DNA of 5,585 nt from Caldifarciminota bacterium. GTDB lineage: Bacteria; Hydrothermota; Tepidihabitantia; Tepidihabitantales; Tepidihabitantaceae. A model generated the notes under the pieces. That model had not been told where the DNA came from. It worked only from the letters and a program-made list of their open reading frames with translations, and ran no database searches. Location of the stretch: assembly GCA_011049385.1 (NCBI GenBank), contig DSBX01000002.1:1-5585 (forward strand), read 5' to 3'. A program made the position numbers and the translations under genes. Shown piece after piece: positions 1-3,317 of the stretch (position 1 is the stretch's first letter; the number at the start of each line of letters is the position of its first letter).

Positions 1-33
1 AGTCTACCCGGTAACACTGTCCAAGCAGGCAGG

Positions 34-77
34 TATGACATTTTCGCGTTGTAGTTAGCTATGACATTATCGCGTTG
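34..77. repeat. Pair of 18-bp direct repeats
   Basis: TATGACATTTTCGCGTTG (34-51) and TATGACATTATCGCGTTG (60-77) match at 17 of 18 positions and start 26 bp apart. They lie just upstream of the gene 1 promoter. Read on the minus strand from position 79, the block begins TGCAACGCG and then repeats the same site. This would suit the end of a DDE transposon with 5'-TG...CA-3' termini and multiple transposase sites, as in the IS21 family. No transposase gene or second end is in the window. The alternative is a pair of regulator sites centred near -68 and -94 of the predicted start. The 26-bp spacing is about 2.5 helical turns, which puts the sites on opposite faces of the helix and does not favour simple cooperative binding. 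The repeat is certain; its role is inferred. Confidence 0.75.
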
Positions 78-101
78 CATCCACAGAGCGCACCCGCCGG
101 G

Positions 102-130
102 TTGACACTCGATGAGGGCAGAACTATAAT
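102..130 (+). promoter_or_regulatory. Exact-consensus sigma70-type promoter for gene 1
   Basis: The -35 hexamer TTGACA (102-107) and the -10 hexamer TATAAT (125-130) are both perfect consensus matches with the optimal 17-bp spacer. Transcription would start near position 137, giving a leader of only about 25 nt before the gene 1 start codon. This implies strong, housekeeping-sigma expression unless a repressor intervenes. The match is seen directly; activity is inferred. Confidence 0.85.
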
Positions 131-149
131 TCCTAGTCCGAGAAGAATA

Positions 150-157
150 AAAGGAGG
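150..157 (+). promoter_or_regulatory. Ribosome binding site of gene 1
   Basis: AAAGGAGG ends 4 nt before the ATG at 162. This near-perfect Shine-Dalgarno site decides the start. The longer open frame reaching back to a TTG at 75 begins upstream of the predicted transcription start and lacks such a site. Confidence 0.85.
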
Positions 158-161
158 AAGC

Positions 162-1193
162 ATGCGCAAACGGCATCACGCTTTTGTCGCAGGCCTGTTT
201 GTAGTTGTTCTTGCAGTCACGGCCGGGTCGGCCCTGGCCGCAGAGACCGCCCGCAAGCCCTGTCTCTGCCAGCCGATGATCCGTCCGATGGACGGCGTCA
301 CCCGCACGACTTTCGTCGCCTCGGTCCGCTACCGCGACCCGAACGGCATCGCGCCCGGGCGCATCGTCGTCAACATCAGCGGCAACGACTATCCCCTGAC
401 CCTGGCCCGGGGCCGCGCCTACGACGGCATCTACCGGGCCCGGCTGACGCTGACCGAGGGCGAACACGCCTACTACTTCTACGCCGAGAACGCCGAGGGC
501 CACAGCGAGCGCTTTCCCCGTTACGGTGCCAAGCCCGGCCCGTGGGTCGGCGGCCGCGCGCGCTATAACCGCCAGGCGATACTGACCCGCGGCGGCGTCC
601 ACTTCGAGCACGGCACCGACCGCAAGACCTACACCTTCACCGTGCATTACCGCGACCGCGACATCTGCAAGAAGCCCCAGCGCGTGACCGCGGTCGTGGA
701 CGGCATCCGCCACGAGATGAAACTGCACTCGGGCACGCCCAACAACGGCATCTACCTCTACCAGGCCGAACTGCCCGCCGGTCCCCACGCCTACTACTTC
801 GAGGCCTTCGACGGCGACGGCGAGTGCGTGACGCACCCGGCGCACGGCTTCCTGCGCGGGCCCGAGGTTTCCGAACAGCCCAATGTCCGGCCGGCGCTTT
901 CCGACAACCGCATCATCCCGCCCACCGGCAGTCACCGCACCAAGTACGCCTACACCGTTCACTATAAGGACGCCGACGGCGACGCGCCCTCCATCGCGCG
1001 GCTCTACGTCAATGACATCGCCTACGACCTCAAGCTGGCCTCGGGCAAGCCCCACGAGGGCCTGTACATCCACCGGATGCGTCACCACGTCGGCTGGGAC
1101 CACAACTACTACTTCTACTTCGAGGATGGCCGCGGCGGCAGTGCCCGCTTACCGGCAAGCGGCGCCTTCCACGGCCCGATCGTCACGAGATAG
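162..1193 (+). CDS. Secreted protein with three tandem Ig-like repeats
   Basis: A 343-residue protein of no family I can name. Residues 1-26 form a classical signal peptide: basic MRKRHH, a hydrophobic core, and an ALA site at 24-26 before AETARK, so the product is exported. The mature part is three tandem repeats at about 38-129, 140-236 and 250-341. Each reads [ST]-V-x-Y-[RK]-D, a short strand with an N/D-G/D turn, then G-[IL]-Y, an aromatic Y-Y-F (104-106, 211-213, 316-318), D/N-G-x-G and a final G-P-x-V. Predicted strands and the ~105-residue period suggest an Ig/fibronectin-like sandwich. Four cysteines lie in the mature chain: C34 and C36 in a CLC motif, C169 and C222, the last two in repeat 2. 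No catalytic or anchoring motif is visible. It probably acts as a secreted or periplasmic binding or structural protein. The start rests on the strong upstream ribosome binding site and the signal peptide. Gene 2 follows after 74 bp, probably in the same operon. Confidence 0.88.
   Translation: MRKRHHAFVAGLFVVVLAVTAGSALAAETARKPCLCQPMIRPMDGVTRTTFVASVRYRDPNGIAPGRIVVNISGNDYPLTLARGRAYDGIYRARLTLTEGEHAYYFYAENAEGHSERFPRYGAKPGPWVGGRARYNRQAILTRGGVHFEHGTDRKTYTFTVHYRDRDICKKPQRVTAVVDGIRHEMKLHSGTPNNGIYLYQAELPAGPHAYYFEAFDGDGECVTHPAHGFLRGPEVSEQPNVRPALSDNRIIPPTGSHRTKYAYTVHYKDADGDAPSIARLYVNDIAYDLKLASGKPHEGLYIHRMRHHVGWDHNYYFYFEDGRGGSARLPASGAFHGPIVTR
273..1184 (+). repeat. Three internal Ig-like repeats of gene 1
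   Basis: The coding units lie at about 273-548, 579-869 and 909-1184. They are diverged at the DNA level but keep aligned protein landmarks: V-x-Y-[RK]-D near the start, G-[IL]-Y in the middle, Y-Y-F, and G-P-x-V at the end. Y-Y-F landmarks are spaced 107 and 105 residues apart. Repeat 2 alone carries cysteines, which suggests a domain-specific disulfide. The pattern indicates old tandem duplication rather than a recent event. Confidence 0.8.
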
Positions 1194-1206
1194 CGTAAGA
1201 GCGGAA

Positions 1207-1237
1207 GCCGGGGTCCGGCCGAGCGGCCGGCCCCGGC
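1207..1237 (+). terminator. GC-rich hairpin between genes 1 and 2
   Basis: GCCGGGG (1207-1213) pairs with CCCCGGC (1231-1237), and CCGGCC (1215-1220) pairs with GGCCGG (1225-1230). This leaves a single bulged T at 1214 and a GAGC tetraloop: 13 G-C pairs. No T-tract follows, so it is not a canonical intrinsic terminator. It could be a partial terminator or attenuator, or a structure that protects the 3' end of gene 1 mRNA and so lowers the gene 2 level relative to gene 1. The stem is seen directly; its function is inferred. Confidence 0.5.
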
Positions 1238-1257
1238 CCGCCACGAATGAATGACCA

Positions 1258-1263
1258 GGGAGG
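1258..1263 (+). promoter_or_regulatory. Ribosome binding site of gene 2
   Basis: GGGAGG lies 4 nt before the ATG at 1268. It favours this start over the in-frame ATG at 1247, which has only GC-rich hairpin sequence upstream and would add seven polar residues before the signal peptide. Confidence 0.75.
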
Positions 1264-1267
1264 TCCA

Positions 1268-3109
1268 ATGAATCGCAGACAGCTTGCTTTCGTCGCCGGC
1301 GCGGTCCTGCTGGCCGTCGCCGCGCTCGCGCTCAAGTGCGGCGAGGACCCGCCGACGGTGCCGACGATTACCCCGCCCGAAGGTACGGTCTACCAGAACG
1401 CCGAGGTCGCCATCCGGGTCGTCGCGACCCAGCCCCAGGAGAAGAACCTCAAGTATGTCGTCAACTGGGGCGACGGGGTGACCGACACTTCGGCGATTGA
1501 CTACCCTTCCGGCACCGAGGCGACGCTCCGCCACGTCTGGACCGAGCCGGGCGGTTACGAAGTAAAGGCGCTTGCCTTCGTCGAAGACAATGCCGAGCTC
1601 GCCTCGGACTGGTCCGCCCCGGTGACGGTGACCATCGAGGCCAACGAGGCGCCGACCGATGTCCGCATTCGGGATTATCCCTTCCAGGTCGGCCGCAACC
1701 GCTGGGCCTTCTTCGAGGTGAGCGCCACCGACCCGGAAGGCGACAGCATCCAGTACCAGTTCGACTTCGGCGGCAGTTCGGGAAGCTGGACCACCCCGCT
1801 CGTGCCGAGCGGCACGCCGGTCCAGGACTCCTTCCGCTTCCGCAGTCTCGGCGAGTTCCAGGTCAAGGCCCGGGCCCGGGACCACAAGGGCTCGATGTCG
1901 GAGTGGTCCGATTCGGTGATGGTCAAGGTTGACACCACCGGCGTCGTCAACTGGGCGTGGATGAGCCCGGACGACGACGAAGGCCCGGCCATCGGCTCGC
2001 CCTTGATCCAGACCCGCAACGAAGAAGAGGTCGTCTACGTCGGCGCGGAGGATGAGTTCGGCCGCGCCTACGGCATCAAGGTTTCCACCGGCCGGCACAC
2101 CGTCCGTAGCGGCAGTGCGGACGAAGACTACTTCACCGGCCACCCCACCTACGTCGCGGCGACCGGCAACATCATCTTCGGCAACGAGAACGGGGAAATC
2201 TACGCCTTCGACAAGTCGCTCTCGCGGAAGTGGAACTGGCCGGACTCGGCCCGGGGCGGCTGGCCCACCTACCTCGAGTGGGGCGTCTTCGCGGTCAACG
2301 GCTCGAAGATCTACGGCACGCGTGACGACGACCGCGTCTACTGCGTCACCGACCTCGGCGTCTCGGGGCGGTACGAAGCCTCGCGCAGTATCCCGAGCAT
2401 CCACGGCAACCCGGTCATCAACGGCGCGGGCCAGGTCGTGGTCATCACCGACCAGGGCCGGATCGTCTACCTCGACGGCAACAACCTGAACGTCGCCTGG
2501 GACACCGTGCTCACGGCCGGCGGCGCGGCGCTCAACGCGCTCGCGGTCGGCTCGGCCGGGCACGTCTACGTCGGCGACGCGGGCGGCAACGTCTACTGCA
2601 TCAACCCGGACCGGAGCATCGGCTGGAAGGTGCAGGTTGACGGCGAGGCCAACGGCATCGTCATCGGCTCGGGCGCGGTATACGTCGCCACCGGCCGGGG
2701 CAAGATCTACCGCCTGAACCCGAACAGCCCGACGCCGCCGGTCTGGGTCAGCACCCTTGTCAACGCGGACGAAATCGAAACCACCCCGATTCTCACCGCC
2801 AACGGGCTCATCTACATCCACGACGATATGGACGTGCTCCACTGCATCAAGCAGGATGACGGCGCTTATGTCTGGCGGGTGGACTGCGCGGAATTCACGA
2901 TGGCGCAGTACCCGGGTCGGGCGCGGCGCGCGCGCGACTTCGAGATGCCGATGTTCAGCCCGGCGCTGGCCGGCAACGGCGATATCATCGTGGTCGGACT
3001 CGACGCGCTCTACTGCGTCTCGGGCTATACCGAGGGTACGCTCGCCCAGACCGCCTGGCCGAAGTGGCAGGGCGGAAGGGACAACACCGGCAAGGCCGGT
3101 TCCTTCTAA
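1268..3109 (+). CDS. Exported PKD-like and PQQ-like beta-propeller protein
   Basis: A 613-residue exported protein. Residues 1-22 look like a signal sequence (MNRRQ, then a hydrophobic core). C24 follows immediately, but K23 at -1 breaks the usual lipobox, so lipid attachment is doubtful; cleavage after ALA at 19-21 is an alternative. Residues ~30-112 form a PKD-like domain with N-W-G-D-G at 66-70 and H-x-W...G-G-Y-E-V at 89-99. Residues ~120-216 form a second one with D-P-E-G-D and F-D-F-G at 165-168. Residues 226-613 are a PQQ-like propeller with eight repeats of the form [VI]-Y-V-G-x(3-5)-G-x-[VI]-Y-x-[ILF]-[ND], beginning near 255, 301, 347, 390, 432, 470, 514 and 572. The last 17 residues start with W-P-K-W-Q-G-G-R-D-N-T-G (597-608), a motif typical of these propellers and usually near one end of the domain. 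No quinoprotein dehydrogenase active-site or metal motif was recognised, so I read it as a ligand- or protein-binding scaffold at the cell surface or in the periplasm. It probably shares the gene 1 transcript. Family assignment is firm; substrate is unknown. Confidence 0.88.
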   Translation: MNRRQLAFVAGAVLLAVAALALKCGEDPPTVPTITPPEGTVYQNAEVAIRVVATQPQEKNLKYVVNWGDGVTDTSAIDYPSGTEATLRHVWTEPGGYEVKALAFVEDNAELASDWSAPVTVTIEANEAPTDVRIRDYPFQVGRNRWAFFEVSATDPEGDSIQYQFDFGGSSGSWTTPLVPSGTPVQDSFRFRSLGEFQVKARARDHKGSMSEWSDSVMVKVDTTGVVNWAWMSPDDDEGPAIGSPLIQTRNEEEVVYVGAEDEFGRAYGIKVSTGRHTVRSGSADEDYFTGHPTYVAATGNIIFGNENGEIYAFDKSLSRKWNWPDSARGGWPTYLEWGVFAVNGSKIYGTRDDDRVYCVTDLGVSGRYEASRSIPSIHGNPVINGAGQVVVITDQGRIVYLDGNNLNVAWDTVLTAGGAALNALAVGSAGHVYVGDAGGNVYCINPDRSIGWKVQVDGEANGIVIGSGAVYVATGRGKIYRLNPNSPTPPVWVSTLVNADEIETTPILTANGLIYIHDDMDVLHCIKQDDGAYVWRVDCAEFTMAQYPGRARRARDFEMPMFSPALAGNGDIIVVGLDALYCVSGYTEGTLAQTAWPKWQGGRDNTGKAGSF

Positions 3110-3129
3110 GACCGCCGCCGACAGCAGTT

Positions 3130-3163
3130 GCCAGGCCCGGGTTCACCGGGCCTGGCGCTTCTT
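3130..3163 (+). terminator. Terminator-like hairpin after gene 2
   Basis: GCCAGGCCCGG (3130-3140) and CCGGGCCTGGC (3146-3156) form a perfect 11-bp stem with a GTTCA loop. It is followed by GCTTCTT, a weak T-rich tail. It starts 20 nt after the gene 2 stop and before the gene 3 promoter, so it most likely ends the gene 1-gene 2 transcript. The short T-tract makes its strength uncertain. Confidence 0.75.
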
Positions 3164-3188
3164 GATGCCGGCCGTTTCGGATTGGTGT

Positions 3189-3217
3189 TTGACATCGCGC
3201 CGGGGGGGGTCTATACT
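3189..3217 (+). promoter_or_regulatory. Sigma70-type promoter of gene 3 with a G8 spacer tract
   Basis: TTGACA (3189-3194) and TATACT (3212-3217) are separated by exactly 17 bp; the only deviation from consensus is one base in the -10 box. The spacer contains eight consecutive G (3202-3209). Transcription would start near 3224, leaving a ~94-nt leader before the start codon. Loss or gain of a G would shift the spacer to 16 or 18 bp and change promoter strength. The sequence match is direct; the switching role is inference. Confidence 0.8.
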
Positions 3218-3305
3218 GAGTCGGCGCCGCTGAGATGCCGGTTTCGTTGCGTTTTACGCCGGTGCCGGGTTAGCATCCCGAGAGATTCCGACTGGTTCCA
3301 AGCCT

Positions 3306-3312
3306 GAGGAGG
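3306..3312 (+). promoter_or_regulatory. Ribosome binding site of gene 3
   Basis: GAGGAGG lies 5 nt before the first ATG (3318) and 8 nt before the adjacent ATG (3321). Either codon could be used, with a one-residue difference. Confidence 0.85.
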
Positions 3313-3317
3313 CCAAG

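Noticed and set aside
75..161. Upstream extension of gene 1 to a TTG at 75
   Set aside because: It would start before the predicted transcription start, and it would put 29 polar residues before a complete signal peptide.
264..269. CLC motif of gene 1 as a metal or haem site
   Set aside because: It is a C-x-C pair, not C-x-x-C-H, and no other ligand cluster is visible.
2052..2489. Ser/Thr/Arg-rich frames on the + strand inside genes 2 and 3
   Set aside because: They are +1/+2 shadows of GC-rich genes with low-complexity composition, and the main frames remain intact, so there is no frameshift to explain.
1115..2842. Long open frame of 575 codons on the minus strand opposite gene 2
   Set aside because: It is antisense to a clear PKD/PQQ-like gene, is Val/Asp/Arg-rich in the way expected from the complement of GC-rich codons, and shows no ribosome binding site or domain.
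1943..3109. Gene 2 as a PQQ-dependent dehydrogenase
   Set aside because: No quinoprotein active-site Asp/Glu motif, disulfide ring or cytochrome domain was recognised; only the propeller repeat is supported.
3164..3246. Repeated GATGCCGG plus TTTCG on either side of the gene 3 promoter
   Set aside because: The copies are short, imperfect (a two-base insertion) and GC-rich, so chance is likely.
3234..3280. Small hairpins in the gene 3 leader, such as GCGT/ACGC and CGGG/CCCG, as a riboswitch
   Set aside because: The stems are only 4 bp and mutually limited, and no known riboswitch core is recognisable.
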